Below are positions 1-7,881 of a stretch of 64,000 nucleotides of DNA, one piece after another. Below the pieces are notes generated by a model. It worked only from the letters and a program-made list of their open reading frames with translations, made no database searches and had not been told where the DNA came from. The first letter of the stretch is position 1. Every line of letters begins with the position of its first letter. The stretch is from Clostridium septicum (GTDB lineage: Bacteria > Bacillota > Clostridia > Clostridiales > Clostridiaceae), in the NCBI RefSeq assembly GCF_003606265.1, contig NZ_CP023671.1, positions 3,335,423-3,399,422 on the forward strand. Direction: 5' to 3'. A program made the translations under genes and the position numbers.

Positions 1-7
1 TATTTAG

Positions 8-60
8 GACGTTTGTAGAAGCTAATTGAGTAGGTGTTAGCAGGTACAAACGTCTTTTAT
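8..60 (+). terminator. hairpin with T-run, probable terminator of an upstream gene
   Basis: GACGTTTGTA at 8-17 pairs perfectly with TACAAACGTC at 45-54, and inside the loop GCTAA (21-25) can pair with TTAGC. A short T-rich stretch follows. It probably ends transcription of a gene lying before the window. Confidence 0.45.
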
Positions 61-138
61 ATTATGTTAAGAGAAGGGAAGTTGAAAGAGTTAAAGGATA
101 TAAAAATTTAAATTAGAAAAATAAAAAGTGGTTATGAA

Positions 139-348
139 ATGAATATATTTATAGTTAAGATTATAGGTCTCATAGAAGTAAAGAAAATTATAGCATTATT
201 AGTTATAACAGTATTTTGTATTTTAAGTGCTAGAGAAATTATGAGTACAGAATAGTTCACAACTGTTGCAATAATGATTATGTCCTTCTACTTTGGACAA
301 TCAACTGTAAAAGGAACAGTAAAGTCAGCTAAAAAAGATCAAGAGTAA
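139..348 (+). pseudogene. broken phage holin-like small membrane protein
   Basis: The frame from the ATG at 139 reads a short N-terminus, a hydrophobic stretch (KKIIALLVITVF), then hits TAG at 253-255. It continues in the same frame to TAA at 346-348 through a second hydrophobic stretch ending MSFYFGQST. It is clearly related to the intact gene at 28544-28771 (KIIALLVTIVF and IIGYYFGKST at the same places). Its position directly before an amidase frame is that of a holin before an endolysin in a phage lysis module. No good ribosome binding site is visible. I infer a decayed paralog. Confidence 0.7.
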
Positions 349-441
349 ATTAATATAAAAAGTTGAAAATTTAGTTTGCAGAGCAGGAGTAATCCTGCTT
401 TTTATATTATAGAAATATTTTAAAAAGGAAAGGTGATATTT

Positions 442-1134
442 ATGTTAAAGATTGAAAGAATGATAAGCCCTTATAACCACTATGAAGGAAATTCAATAAA
501 GTATATTGTAGTTCATGGAACAGGAACTCCAGAAGGAACAGATTCAGCAAGAAATAATGCAATTTATTTTTATGGAGCAAATAGAAATGCTTCAGCACAT
601 TATTTTGTAGATGCAACAAGTATATATCAATCAGTTGAGGACGATAATCTTACAGAATTTATTATGAATAATAGATGCGGGATAATCAATAAGAGAAAGA
701 TATTTATTTAAGATGTTGTAGTTGCACCAGAAGGGTCTAGTGCCTACTATGCTATAGATAAAAATACTAGAGAAAAGATAGGAAACAAACAATTAATAAT
801 TATTGAAATAGGAGGAAGAACAACTGATATTACAGTATTGAAAAATGGAATTATAATAGATGTTAAAACGATTCCTATAGGTATGCTAAATATTTATCAA
901 GAGATTATTGATTATGTAAATTATAGACATACTGAAAGTTTTTCATTAAATGTTCCACCAGTTGTAGGAAATGAATGTGGAGCATTAGTACCACAAAGAC
1001 ATGGGGGGTTATCATATAAAATAGTAGAAAATAAAGGAGATATAAAAATAATAGATACTGAAAATTTTGGTAGACTTCAAATTTACGGACCTAATGATGC
1101 AGATAGTGATGTTACAAATTATACTAGGTATTAG
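442..1134 (+). pseudogene. chimeric remnant: amidase N-terminus, actin-like (ParM-type) insert, amidase SH3 C-terminus
   Basis: One reading frame runs from the ATG at 442 (behind AAAGGTG) to TAG at 1132-1134, broken only by TAA at 709-711. Residues 1 to about 70 are the start of an N-acetylmuramoyl-L-alanine amidase endolysin (YIVVHGTG, NRNASAHYFVD). From about 660 to 950 the frame encodes a piece of a plasmid-segregation actin of the ParM/Alp type, including the phosphate-binding motif IEIGGRTTDITVL. From about 955 it returns to an endolysin C-terminal SH3-like domain (GALVPQRHGGLSYKIVENKG). The amidase lacks its later zinc ligands, so even with read-through it could not be active. An earlier in-frame recombination followed by a nonsense mutation would explain it. 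Confidence 0.7.
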
Positions 1135-1170
1135 ACATAGAATAAACAAAGAATGATATTAATATACAAG

Positions 1171-1210
1171 GTATAGAGTAAATAAAAAAAGTTACTCTAT
1201 CCTTTTAATT
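1171..1210 (+). terminator. intrinsic terminator after the amidase remnant
   Basis: ATAGAGTAA (1173-1181) pairs with TTACTCTAT (1192-1200), followed by a T-rich run from 1203. Confidence 0.75.
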
Positions 1211-1446
1211 TTTTATAAAAAAATACTAACTTATATTAATACGGAAGTATAATATAAGTGTAAAATAAAAGTAGGAAAAGGAATAAAGATTTAATAAAGC
1301 TAATAACATCAATTGCAACCTTGACAACAGATCCAATAAATATAATACTCTCATTAAACAAATAATCAGAGGCGGGATTTTAAGCCCTTCTATTCCTTGA
1401 ATCTTCTTCTTAAATATATTATATTAGTTAAGGAGGTAAAGATAAA
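1211..1446 (+). other. non-coding or decayed stretch after the lysis remnant
   Basis: No intact gene. A hydrophobic stretch can be read on the + strand from about 1292 to 1363 before a TAA and then another stop. It may be a worn phage membrane ORF, but nothing supports this beyond composition. A good AGGAGG at 1431-1436 belongs to the next broken ORF. Confidence 0.3.
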
Positions 1447-1601
1447 ATGAAAAAATAGAAAAGATAACGTTAGGAATAAGCCTATTTGATTTAGTTATAA
1501 GTATAATAACACTTATATTATTAATAATTAAATAAGAAACAATAGTATTTTTAATATTGTTTATAAAATCAGTTTTTCAACTGATTACAGGAGGTTTTTA
1601 G
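1447..1601 (+). pseudogene. frameshifted small hydrophobic phage protein
   Basis: A strong AGGAGG (1431-1436) precedes the ATG at 1447, but the frame stops at once (TAG, 1456). A one-base shift in the A-tract restores a hydrophobic reading (EKITLGISLFDLVISIITLI) that meets one TAA and ends at about 1601, directly before the next gene. It looks like the first gene of a two-gene cassette whose second gene is at 1604; a related pair lies at 2382-2647. I infer a single-base deletion in the A-tract. Confidence 0.5.
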
Positions 1602-1603
1602 AT

Positions 1604-1777
1604 ATGGAAGTTAATAAGCAAACAGAGGCAAATAAAAGATGGCAAGAGAAGAATAAAGAGCATTCTAATTATTTAAAAGATAGGAGTAAAGCAAGGTCTT
1701 TTATAAGAAATAAAGCAACAGAAGAGGATTTAAAGGAACTTGACGAATTGATATCAGAAAGAAGAAAACAACTATAG
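1604..1777 (+). CDS. small charged phage-type protein, 57 aa
   Basis: ATG at 1604 lies 5-10 bases after AGGAGG (1589-1594). The product is short, highly charged and helical, beginning MEVNKQTEANKRWQEKNKEH and ending in SERRKQL. A similar but damaged copy lies at 2552-2647. Proteins of this kind occur as small accessory ORFs near the lysis genes of clostridial prophages. I do not know its function. It is the only ORF of the first cassette that is still intact. Confidence 0.6.
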   Translation: MEVNKQTEANKRWQEKNKEHSNYLKDRSKARSFIRNKATEEDLKELDELISERRKQL

Positions 1778-1780
1778 TAA

Positions 1781-1822
1781 AAGGTAGAGTAGATGTTAAA
1801 GTTTACTATACCTTTTATTATA
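1781..1822 (+). terminator. terminator after the small phage gene
   Basis: AAGGTAGAGTA (1781-1791) pairs with TACTATACCTT (1804-1814) with one mismatch. The outer bases can extend the stem, and T-rich sequence follows. Confidence 0.6.
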
Positions 1823-2112
1823 GTTGTTTATATATAAATACTTTAAAGTAAATAAATAATATATTTATTTAGAGTAAGTACATATTTTATATAGAATATT
1901 AAGTTTACTTATTATTGAGATTTATATTGAACAGAGAGTAGAATAATATGTAATAAAATGCATATTTTTAAAAAGTTGAAAAAATAAAAATATATACCAA
2001 ATAAATGACATATATCTTTTGATGAATCTACCAAATCAGATGAACAATGAGAATAATAAAAGTATAACTTAATAAATTGAAAAATAAAATGTGAAATTCA
2101 GAGTTTAATAAA
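1823..2112. other. AT-rich stretch without a gene
   Basis: I see no start with a ribosome binding site, no long frame, and no convincing hairpin here. It is probably decayed prophage sequence. Confidence 0.4.
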
Positions 2113-2337
2113 ATGGTAAGAAATATTAGGGAAAAAATTTTATCAGTAGGATAAGTTGAGTTAATAGCAATAGGAGTTATGTTTGAAGGAGATGCTATTA
2201 TTAGTGTGGGAACTTATTTAGGGAAAAGATTATATTATAACGGAAAAATTATTCTATATTCTTATTTTTTGAAAAATGTTGATATACGTATAATACATGG
2301 AGTGAAATGTAGTTGTAAGGCGAGGGAGGGAGAATAG
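2113..2337 (+). pseudogene. decayed ORF of unknown function
   Basis: ATG at 2113 opens a frame that meets TAA at 2152-2154 and then runs to TAG at 2335-2337. It gives about 74 residues including LIAIGVMFEGDAIISVGTYL. No ribosome binding site is evident and I do not recognise the family. One nonsense codon in an otherwise open frame matches the decay pattern of its neighbours. Confidence 0.35.
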
Positions 2338-2381
2338 TATATTAAATATATGTTAGAAATGTATTTTTAATATTGATAATT

Positions 2382-2549
2382 ATGAGTAAAAAGAATTTAA
2401 CCATTGATATAGTAGTATTAATAATTATATTGTGGATATTAAGAGATATAAATTTTTCAGCATTAAATATATTTGAAATAATAAAGTTGATACTAATTTG
2501 TATAGTAACAATATTAGGTATAATTAAATTATTTAAAATAAGAAGATAA
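2382..2549 (+). CDS. small membrane protein, 55 aa (second cassette copy, first gene)
   Basis: Open frame from ATG 2382 to TAA 2547-2549. The product has a charged start (MSKKNLT), two hydrophobic helices (residues about 8-20 and 32-51) and a basic tail (FKIRR). It stands before a damaged copy of the 1604 gene just as the frameshifted hydrophobic ORF at 1447 stands before the intact copy, which suggests a cassette duplication. There is no obvious ribosome binding site, so expression is doubtful. Confidence 0.45.
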   Translation: MSKKNLTIDIVVLIIILWILRDINFSALNIFEIIKLILICIVTILGIIKLFKIRR

Positions 2550-2551
2550 CT

Positions 2552-2647
2552 ATGAATAAAAAAACGAGTTAATCACAAACTAGAGCTAATAAGAATTGGG
2601 CAGAAAAAAATAGGGAGTATTCATCAGAGAGAAGAAAACAAATATAA
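2552..2647 (+). pseudogene. damaged copy of the 1604 small charged gene
   Basis: From ATG 2552 the frame stops at TAA 2570-2572, then continues RANKNWAEKNREYSSERRKQ to TAA at 2645. Compared with the gene at 1604 the start (EANKRWQEKNKEHS) and end (SERRKQ) match, but the middle 25-30 residues are missing. So it has both an internal deletion and a nonsense codon. Confidence 0.6.
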
Positions 2648-2843
2648 TAAAAGTATAAAAATATCAATATAATGTATAAAGAAAATTATCTATCAGAAAA
2701 AAGAATAAAATGTATATTATCATTAGTAAAAGATATTCATTGTTGAGGTATATAGATAAGGAAAATAGAATATTATAAACTATTATTTTTAATCATGGGA
2801 ATAGTAAATACTATTTTAGGGCTTATTAAAGAAAAGTCAATAT
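2648..2843 (+). other. prophage debris interrupted by an insertion sequence
   Basis: A short frame ending YKLLFLIMGIVNTILGLIKE runs into the left end of the IS256-family element, using the first bases of the element for its stop. Without the element the frame would read TCA-ATA-TAA and end at the same place. It is a hydrophobic remnant like the others in this zone. Confidence 0.35.
2836..2843. repeat. 8-bp target duplication GTCAATAT, left copy
   Basis: GTCAATAT at 2836-2843 is repeated exactly at 4290-4297. Eight bases is the usual duplication length for IS256-family elements. Confidence 0.9.
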
Positions 2844-4289
2844 GAGTCTGTCAATATTTTTGTGTAAACTTTAGAAAATTTAGTTTTATTTTAAAGGTTG
2901 GAAAGGTTAATACAACATCCAACCTTTATTTTTCTTTAATTGATAAATTTTACATAATAATCTGCACTTTAATAAGAGTTAGACTAAATATTTTTTAGAA
3001 CAACTGGTCGTCTAAACGACCTTCGAAGAAGATTGATAGTTGAGCTAAAATTTGAGCCCATCCTCGTATTGATTGGGTCCATTTCTTTGTTATATCAACG
3101 GTAGCAAGGTATAAAATCTTCATTAATGATTCATCATTCGGAAATATAGATTTAGTTTTAGTAACTTTTCTCAGTTGACGATTATAACTTTCCATTGCAT
3201 TAGTTGTATATATTATTTTTCTAATCTCTGGTGGATATTTAAAGAATGTTGATAACTCATTCCAGTTATTTCTCCAAGACCTTACTGCTATTAAGTATTT
3301 TTCTCCCCATTTTTCTTCTAATCTATCTAATTCCGCTAATGCGACCTCCTCAGTAGAAGCGGTGTAAACTAGTTTTAAATCTGCATTGAAAGCTTTTAAA
3401 TCCTTATAAGATAAGTATTTACTTGAATTTCTTATTTGATGAATAATACATCTTTGAATTTCAGTGTTCGGATAAACAGCTCTAATGGCTTCGTTAAACC
3501 CTACTAACCCATCAACTGAAGCAATTAGTATATCTTTTACGCCTCTATTTTTTAACTCATTCAGAACAAGCAACCAATATTTTGATGACTCTGATGCTCC
3601 TATCCATATACCAAGAACATCTTTTTTTCCTTCAATATTTACTCCAATCGCAGCGTAGGCTGCTTTCGAAACAACGGTGTTATCTTTTCTCACTTTAAAG
3701 TGAATAGCATCCATAAATACTATAGGATATACTGTTTCCAACGGACGGCTTTGCCATTCTCTAATCATTGGAATTACTTTATCTGTTATATTAGAAACTA
3801 ATGTTGGTGATATGTCCATTCCGTATATTTCATTTACTTGTGATGCTATATCTCTTGTAGTCATTCCCTTAGCATACATCCCAATTATTGAGCTTTCTAA
3901 ATGTGAAACATCAGTTTGATGTTTTTTTACTATTTCAGGCTCAAAAGAACCTTCTCTATCTCTTGGAACATCTAAGTCGAAGTAGCCAAGATTGGATTTC
4001 ATAGTTTTTCGGCTCTTGCCATTACGGCTATTAGTTGTGTTTTTATTTTGGTAATCATGTTTCTCATATCCAAGATGATTATCTAATTCGGCTTCTAGCA
4101 TTTGCTGAAGCATTCCTCCAAATAAGTCTTTTAAAACATTTTGAATATCTTCAGCTGTTTTAATATTTGGATCCTTTGCTAATATTTTTATTAATTCTTC
4201 CTTTGAAAATGACATAGTCTGTGTTCCCTCCATAATTGATAATTTATTATATCATTTTCTGAAGTTTACACAGACTATTTTACACTCTC
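2844..4289 (-). mobile_element. complete IS256-family insertion sequence, 1446 bp
   Basis: The element is bounded by imperfect terminal inverted repeats, both beginning GAG and sharing TGTGTAAACTT-AGAAAAT about 20 bases in (left from 2844, right read backwards from 4289). It is flanked by an exact 8-bp duplication and carries one intact transposase. Intact ends, duplication and gene point to a recent insertion into already decayed prophage DNA. Confidence 0.93.
2995..4215 (-). CDS. IS256-family (mutator-type) transposase
   Basis: DDE transposase of about 406 residues, full length for the family. The three acidic catalytic residues are visible as VFMDAIHFK, IASVDGLVGF and TNAMESYNRQLRK, and the conserved RCIIHQIRNS lies between the second and third. 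I start it at the ATG at 4215, because GGAGGG lies 10 bases before it and after the earlier in-frame ATG at 4233. It is the only gene of the element and should mobilise it through a circular intermediate, as known for IS256. Confidence 0.95.
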   Translation of the reverse strand: MSFSKEELIKILAKDPNIKTAEDIQNVLKDLFGGMLQQMLEAELDNHLGYEKHDYQNKNTTNSRNGKSRKTMKSNLGYFDLDVPRDREGSFEPEIVKKHQTDVSHLESSIIGMYAKGMTTRDIASQVNEIYGMDISPTLVSNITDKVIPMIREWQSRPLETVYPIVFMDAIHFKVRKDNTVVSKAAYAAIGVNIEGKKDVLGIWIGASESSKYWLLVLNELKNRGVKDILIASVDGLVGFNEAIRAVYPNTEIQRCIIHQIRNSSKYLSYKDLKAFNADLKLVYTASTEEVALAELDRLEEKWGEKYLIAVRSWRNNWNELSTFFKYPPEIRKIIYTTNAMESYNRQLRKVTKTKSIFPNDESLMKILYLATVDITKKWTQSIRGWAQILAQLSIFFEGRLDDQLF

Positions 4290-4297
4290 GTCAATAT
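4290..4297. repeat. 8-bp target duplication GTCAATAT, right copy
   Basis: Exact repeat of 2836-2843 on the other side of the IS256-family element. Confidence 0.9.
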
Positions 4298-4315
4298 AAA
4301 TATATTTCATAAACT

Positions 4316-4350
4316 AAAAAGAACTGAATTAAAATTATCAGTTCTTTTTT
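4316..4350. terminator. bidirectional terminator between prophage debris and the secreted-protein gene
   Basis: AAAGAACTGA (4318-4327) pairs with TCAGTTCTTT (4338-4347), with T-run on the + strand and A-run (T-run on the minus strand) before it. It serves the minus-strand gene ending at 4382. Confidence 0.8.
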
Positions 4351-4381
4351 GCATATAAATATAAAATAAAAATAGTTATCT

Positions 4382-4696
4382 TTAAGATATATACACTTCA
4401 CCATCACCAATTATTACAATTTTATAATCTGGTAATAATTCTATTAATTTATATTTTTCAGAACTAGGAATGAGTTTAATTGATTGGATTAAAAGCAGAT
4501 TATTATTATAGACTTGAATTAAAACACTATTTTCTGAAGATGAATTTTGCACAGTATATTTATCTTCTTGAGGAGGGTTAAAATCAGAGACTTTATAAAT
4601 TCCTTCCTTAAATAAATTAATAGCATAGACAGGTTTAAAGAAACAAGTTGACGATAGGGTGAAAATAATTAAGATAGTCCAAATAAATTTTTTCAT
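4382..4696 (-). CDS. small secreted protein, paralog of 6639-6998
   Basis: About 104 residues from the ATG at 4696, which has AAGGTGG 8 bases before it; an upstream in-frame GTG overlaps that site and is unlikely. A classic signal peptide (MKKFIWTILIIFTLSSTCFF, cleavage after VYA) leads to a mature part of about 80 residues. Its end, KIVIIGDGEVYI, matches TVIIIGEGEFSI in the product of 6639-6998, and both have a similar YKVSDF/YNFNIT segment, so the two are paralogs. No known domain is recognised. Inferred to be exported to the cell surface or medium; function unknown. Confidence 0.75.
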   Translation of the reverse strand: MKKFIWTILIIFTLSSTCFFKPVYAINLFKEGIYKVSDFNPPQEDKYTVQNSSSENSVLIQVYNNNLLLIQSIKLIPSSEKYKLIELLPDYKIVIIGDGEVYIS

Positions 4697-4896
4697 TAAT
4701 ATAACCACCTTTCAAATTTATTTTGCGTATATAAAGAATTTTATATACACAAAAATAAATTAAACCAATAGTAAAATAACATAAGAGAATTAATGGTAAT
4801 GTTTTACTAAAAAGGCAAAAGTATAATTATAGTATGATATAATTAAGATAAGTTAAAACTTTTACATATAGAATATTAAAAGGAGTGGGATTAGTT

Positions 4897-5235
4897 ATGG
4901 GAGCAGATGATTTTAGGGTTAATCTATCATTAAAGGAGACAATTAGAAGGTTAGATAGTGGTATTGTAGATGGCAGTTTTACTGGTGAAAGAATTGATTA
5001 TTATGTAGTTATGGGTAATGATGAGAATGGAGTAATAGTTTTAGTCTATGAAAAGCATTTCCAAAGGGCAGGAAATAGATTAACTCTAACTGTAACAGTT
5101 GATAACATGAATGGATTTACAAAAATACATTCTATTGCAGCAGGTGGAGGACAAGGTTTATTTAGATTTGATTGGGGAGCTGGTGAGAAATTTACTTGTG
5201 CACCAAGAAGAGTTCTTGAAGATAACATTATTTAG
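4897..5235 (+). CDS. DUF6054-like protein
   Basis: About 112 residues from ATG 4897 behind AAAGGAGTG; an earlier in-frame GTG lies inside that site. No signal peptide or membrane helix. The small alpha/beta protein has an N-terminal helix (LSLKETIRRLDSGIVDGSF) and strands including VIVLVYEKHFQRAGNRLTLT, then a glycine-rich turn AAGGGQG and FDWGAGE. This pattern fits the DUF6054 family of Firmicutes, which has no assigned function. It stands alone with its own terminator. Confidence 0.65.
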   Translation: MGADDFRVNLSLKETIRRLDSGIVDGSFTGERIDYYVVMGNDENGVIVLVYEKHFQRAGNRLTLTVTVDNMNGFTKIHSIAAGGGQGLFRFDWGAGEKFTCAPRRVLEDNII

Positions 5236-5273
5236 GTTTATAATATAACTAGAAAATTTAATTTATTATGGCT

Positions 5274-5312
5274 AAATAAAAGAGTAAGTATAAAAACTTA
5301 CTCTTTTATTAA
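5274..5312. terminator. bidirectional terminator
   Basis: AATAAAAGAGTAAGT pairs with ACTTACTCTTTTATT around a short loop. It sits between the convergent genes ending at 5235 and 5368 and can serve both. Confidence 0.85.
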
Positions 5313-5367
5313 AAGAAAGTATTAAAAATAATAATAAATATTTATATATGTGATTTAAAAGTTAAAA

Positions 5368-5919
5368 CTATAAAGTTTTTATAATTTTAGCAGGATTTCC
5401 TCCTACAACTACATTATCTGGTATGTTTTTGACAACCACAGATCCAGCTGCGACAACTACATTATTTCCAATAGTTACACCTGGTGTTATAACTGAATTT
5501 CCACCAATCCAAACATTATCTCCAATAGTTATAGGTTTACCATATTCTAATCCTGATATTCTTATTTCTGAATCTAAGGGATGAGTTGCTGTATATATAC
5601 AGACTCTAGGAGCCATCATGCAGTTATCACCTATAGTTACTTTGCAAACATCCAATATAATACAATCATAATTAGCAAAAAAGTTTTCTCCTACATAAAT
5701 ATTATACCCATAATCACAATGAAAAGTTGGCTTTATACAAAAATTATTACCTGTTTTTCCGAATAAAGATTTTAATAAATTACTTCTATCTTCAGATAAT
5801 GAATTGTTAAATTCACTTAAAATTTTCTGAGCTTTAATATGCTCTTTTTTCAGTTCGGTGTCTTCAGCGCAATATAATTCTCCTGATAACATTTTTTCTT
5901 TTTCTGTTTTTCCTTTCAT
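5368..5919 (-). CDS. maa: maltose/galactoside O-acetyltransferase-type hexapeptide enzyme
   Basis: 183 residues, the usual length for the LacA/NodL/Maa group, which moves an acetyl group from acetyl-CoA to the 6-hydroxyl of sugars. The N-terminal Mac domain ([15 protein letters not shown]) is followed by left-handed beta-helix hexapeptide repeats ([33 protein letters not shown]) and the closing [11 protein letters not shown]. The family catalytic histidine is the one in the TATHPLD motif. GGAGG lies at the right distance from the ATG. It is single-gene, and the true sugar acceptor cannot be told from sequence. Confidence 0.9.
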   Translation of the reverse strand: MKGKTEKEKMLSGELYCAEDTELKKEHIKAQKILSEFNNSLSEDRSNLLKSLFGKTGNNFCIKPTFHCDYGYNIYVGENFFANYDCIILDVCKVTIGDNCMMAPRVCIYTATHPLDSEIRISGLEYGKPITIGDNVWIGGNSVITPGVTIGNNVVVAAGSVVVKNIPDNVVVGGNPAKIIKTL

Positions 5920-6130
5920 CTAATTATCCTCCATTATAAAATTTAATTGATTAAATAACTAAAAATTATATTTATATAGTTATATTGTAACATTATTTAT
6001 AAATTATAAGTATTAATAAGCAAAATGTTTAATATATTTAGATAGCTTTATCAACATAAGTTAAATTATAAATTTAATACATTATTTTTTAAAAAAGAAG
6101 TATGTTATAGTATTAATTTAAAATAATAAA
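5920..6130. other. promoter-bearing intergenic region, no gene seen
   Basis: Very AT-rich. It should hold the minus-strand promoter of the acetyltransferase gene, but the AT content gives many possible boxes and I cannot choose one. Confidence 0.3.
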
Positions 6131-6176
6131 AGGAAATAAAAAAGGTAAAGTAATAATTGAAATTACCTTACCTTCT
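6131..6176 (-). terminator. terminator of the small membrane-protein gene
   Basis: AAGGTAAAGTAAT (6142-6154) pairs with ATTACCTTACCTT (6162-6174) with one mismatch. On the minus strand it is followed by a T-rich run. Confidence 0.7.
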
Positions 6177-6188
6177 TTTCGTATATAG

Positions 6189-6380
6189 CTATCTTAGTAA
6201 TTTAACAATAATATTAATAATGTGTAATGAAATTAGAACTAAGATAAACATTATCAAAATTACTAGCAATCCAGAATTTTGTATAAGTAATCTAGCTATT
6301 TCATTAGAAATATAAGTTAAAATGTAAAACAGAAGAGAGCTACATAGTCCTACAGATATATTATTATACAATTTATACAT
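6189..6380 (-). CDS. small two-helix membrane protein, 63 aa
   Basis: I start it at the ATG at 6380, which has GGGAGG 10 bases upstream; the longer frame from 6419 would put that site inside the gene. The product is MYKLYNNISVGLCSSLLFYI and onward, with two hydrophobic helices (residues about 9-25 and 36-58) and a short basic end (VKLLR). No known family recognised. It resembles in size and layout the small membrane proteins seen in the prophage debris and at 28544, but no clear identity is visible. Confidence 0.55.
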   Translation of the reverse strand: MYKLYNNISVGLCSSLLFYILTYISNEIARLLIQNSGLLVILIMFILVLISLHIINIIVKLLR

Positions 6381-6581
6381 AACAATATAACCTCCCTTAT
6401 ATAAAACGCTTACCCCCATTTAATATAAGATTTGTAGTACAGTATAATATATTATTTATTAATGAATATTATAACTTGAAGATATAATAATATAAAAATA
6501 ATAAGTATATTTCATATGACTTTAATTATTTATGTAAACTAGAAATTAGATTTAGATAACATTTTTCTATAGATAATTAAA

Positions 6582-6627
6582 TTTAAAAATGAGATCCTCT
6601 AAAAATTTAGAAGATCTCATTTTTAAA
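6582..6627. terminator. strong terminator of the secreted paralog
   Basis: TTTAAAAATGAGATC (6582-6596) pairs with GATCTCATTTTTAAA (6613-6627), extended inward by TCT/AGA. A-rich and T-rich flanks make it usable on both strands. Confidence 0.85.
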
Positions 6628-6638
6628 CTGTAAATTGA

Positions 6639-6998
6639 TTATGTATTTTTAATAAATTTTATAGAGAATTCACCTTCACCAATAATAATAACAGTATCAT
6701 TTTTAGTAAGATTTCCTATAAGAATAGTAGGGTCATTTGGAGTACATTTTTTAAATAGCCTTAGAGTATTATCAGAGTTAACTACCATTATAACAGCGTT
6801 TTTATCTGTACTTACTAATTTAGCAATAGCTTCACAGCTAGTATAAGTAATATTAAAGTTATAAAATCCTTTTTTATATACATCAGAAACTGGAACCGTA
6901 TTTAGATTATTAAACTTATTTACTGCTAATGTTGGTAATGATAAAAAAGAATAAAATAATAAGGATACTAAAGATAGTACAAAAAACTTTTTTTTCAT
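6639..6998 (-). CDS. small secreted protein, paralog of 4382-4696
   Basis: 119 residues with AAGGAG well placed before the ATG. A signal peptide (MKKKFFVLSLVSLLFYSFLS, probable cleavage after TLA) precedes a mature chain ending in NDTVIIIGEGEFSIKF, which matches the end of the 4382 product. Two cysteines (CEAIAKL and KKCTPND) could form a disulfide once exported; the paralog lacks them in the mature part. No family recognised. Two copies within 2.6 kb, separated by unrelated genes, suggest duplication and divergence. Confidence 0.7.
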   Translation of the reverse strand: MKKKFFVLSLVSLLFYSFLSLPTLAVNKFNNLNTVPVSDVYKKGFYNFNITYTSCEAIAKLVSTDKNAVIMVVNSDNTLRLFKKCTPNDPTILIGNLTKNDTVIIIGEGEFSIKFIKNT

Positions 6999-7180
6999 TA
7001 AACAATCATCTCCTTATATAAATATAGTATTGTACATATTTTAAGAAAATATTAATAAAATTTTTATTTAACTTTAGTGTATAATGGTTCTTATTAAAAT
7101 TATTACTAAAAATATGTTGGGTTATGGGAGTAAATTTGTTAAAATATAAATAGGTAATATTAAGGAGGCGATTTTTACAA

Positions 7181-7732
7181 ATGCCAAAGGTAATAGAAAA
7201 CATAGAGGAAAAAATATTTGATGCAGCTATAAAACTTTTTGGAGAAAGAGGCTATGAAAATGTTGATATGAAAGCAATAGCCAAAGAAAGTAATATAGCA
7301 GTTGGAACTTTATATAATTATTATAGTAATAAAAAAGATTTATATATAAGAGTTTTAGAAACTAGCTGGGAAGGAACTTTTAATAAGATAAAAAAAATAT
7401 CAAATAGTATTAAAAATGATTTAAATAAGTTAGGAGAAATTATAGAGTGTTTATATTATGATATTAAAGCAAGAAAAGGCTTAGGTCACTATTTTATAAA
7501 AGGAAATTTTGAATCTAAAGATAAAGAAGAATTAAATGCTGATAAAATAGTAAAAAAAATTGTATTATCATTATATGAAGAAAATAACACAATAAAAGAA
7601 AAAGATGAATTAGAAGTAGAAAAACTAGTATATATATTATTATGTACTATAGTATTATTAGTAAATAAATATAGTACAGAGGATAAAGAAAATGTAGAGA
7701 TATTAATGAAAATCGTAAATAATTTTATATAA
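7181..7732 (+). CDS. TetR/AcrR-family transcriptional regulator
   Basis: 183 residues, normal for the family. The DNA-binding region at residues about 8-52 has the typical pattern: IFDAAIKLFGERGYENVDMK, then IAKESNIAVGTLYNYYSNKK. The C-terminal helical ligand-binding part ends in a hydrophobic helix. The AGGAGG before the ATG is well placed. Its own terminator follows, so the ClC gene 150 bases on is not in the same transcript. Target and inducer are unknown. Confidence 0.92.
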   Translation: MPKVIENIEEKIFDAAIKLFGERGYENVDMKAIAKESNIAVGTLYNYYSNKKDLYIRVLETSWEGTFNKIKKISNSIKNDLNKLGEIIECLYYDIKARKGLGHYFIKGNFESKDKEELNADKIVKKIVLSLYEENNTIKEKDELEVEKLVYILLCTIVLLVNKYSTEDKENVEILMKIVNNFI

Positions 7733-7751
7733 TAGACAACATTGAAAAGAG

Positions 7752-7780
7752 AAAAACCTATTTATTTAGGTTTTTTTGTC
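7752..7780 (+). terminator. terminator of the tetR-type gene
   Basis: AAACCTA (7754-7760) and TAGGTTT (7767-7773), then a long T-run. Confidence 0.85.
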
Positions 7781-7881
7781 TTTTTTTAGTCTATTTATTC
7801 AAAAATAAAAAAATATATACTTTGCGTCATAAAGAAAATAAGTATAAAATATTAAAGTGAAATTTAATATTAGGGGGAAAT

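Noticed and set aside
8..60. tRNA-like fold at the window start
   Set aside because: Only two nested stems form; there is no anticodon arm or T-loop sequence.
139..2647. Several frames each broken by a single TAG or TAA, as if stop codons were read through
   Set aside because: Both TAG and TAA occur, along with a frameshift and a deletion, and normal genes nearby use these stops. Ordinary prophage decay explains it better than recoding.
7006..7203. Minus-strand frame across the TetR start
   Set aside because: It covers the promoter and ribosome binding site of a clear gene and has low-complexity composition.
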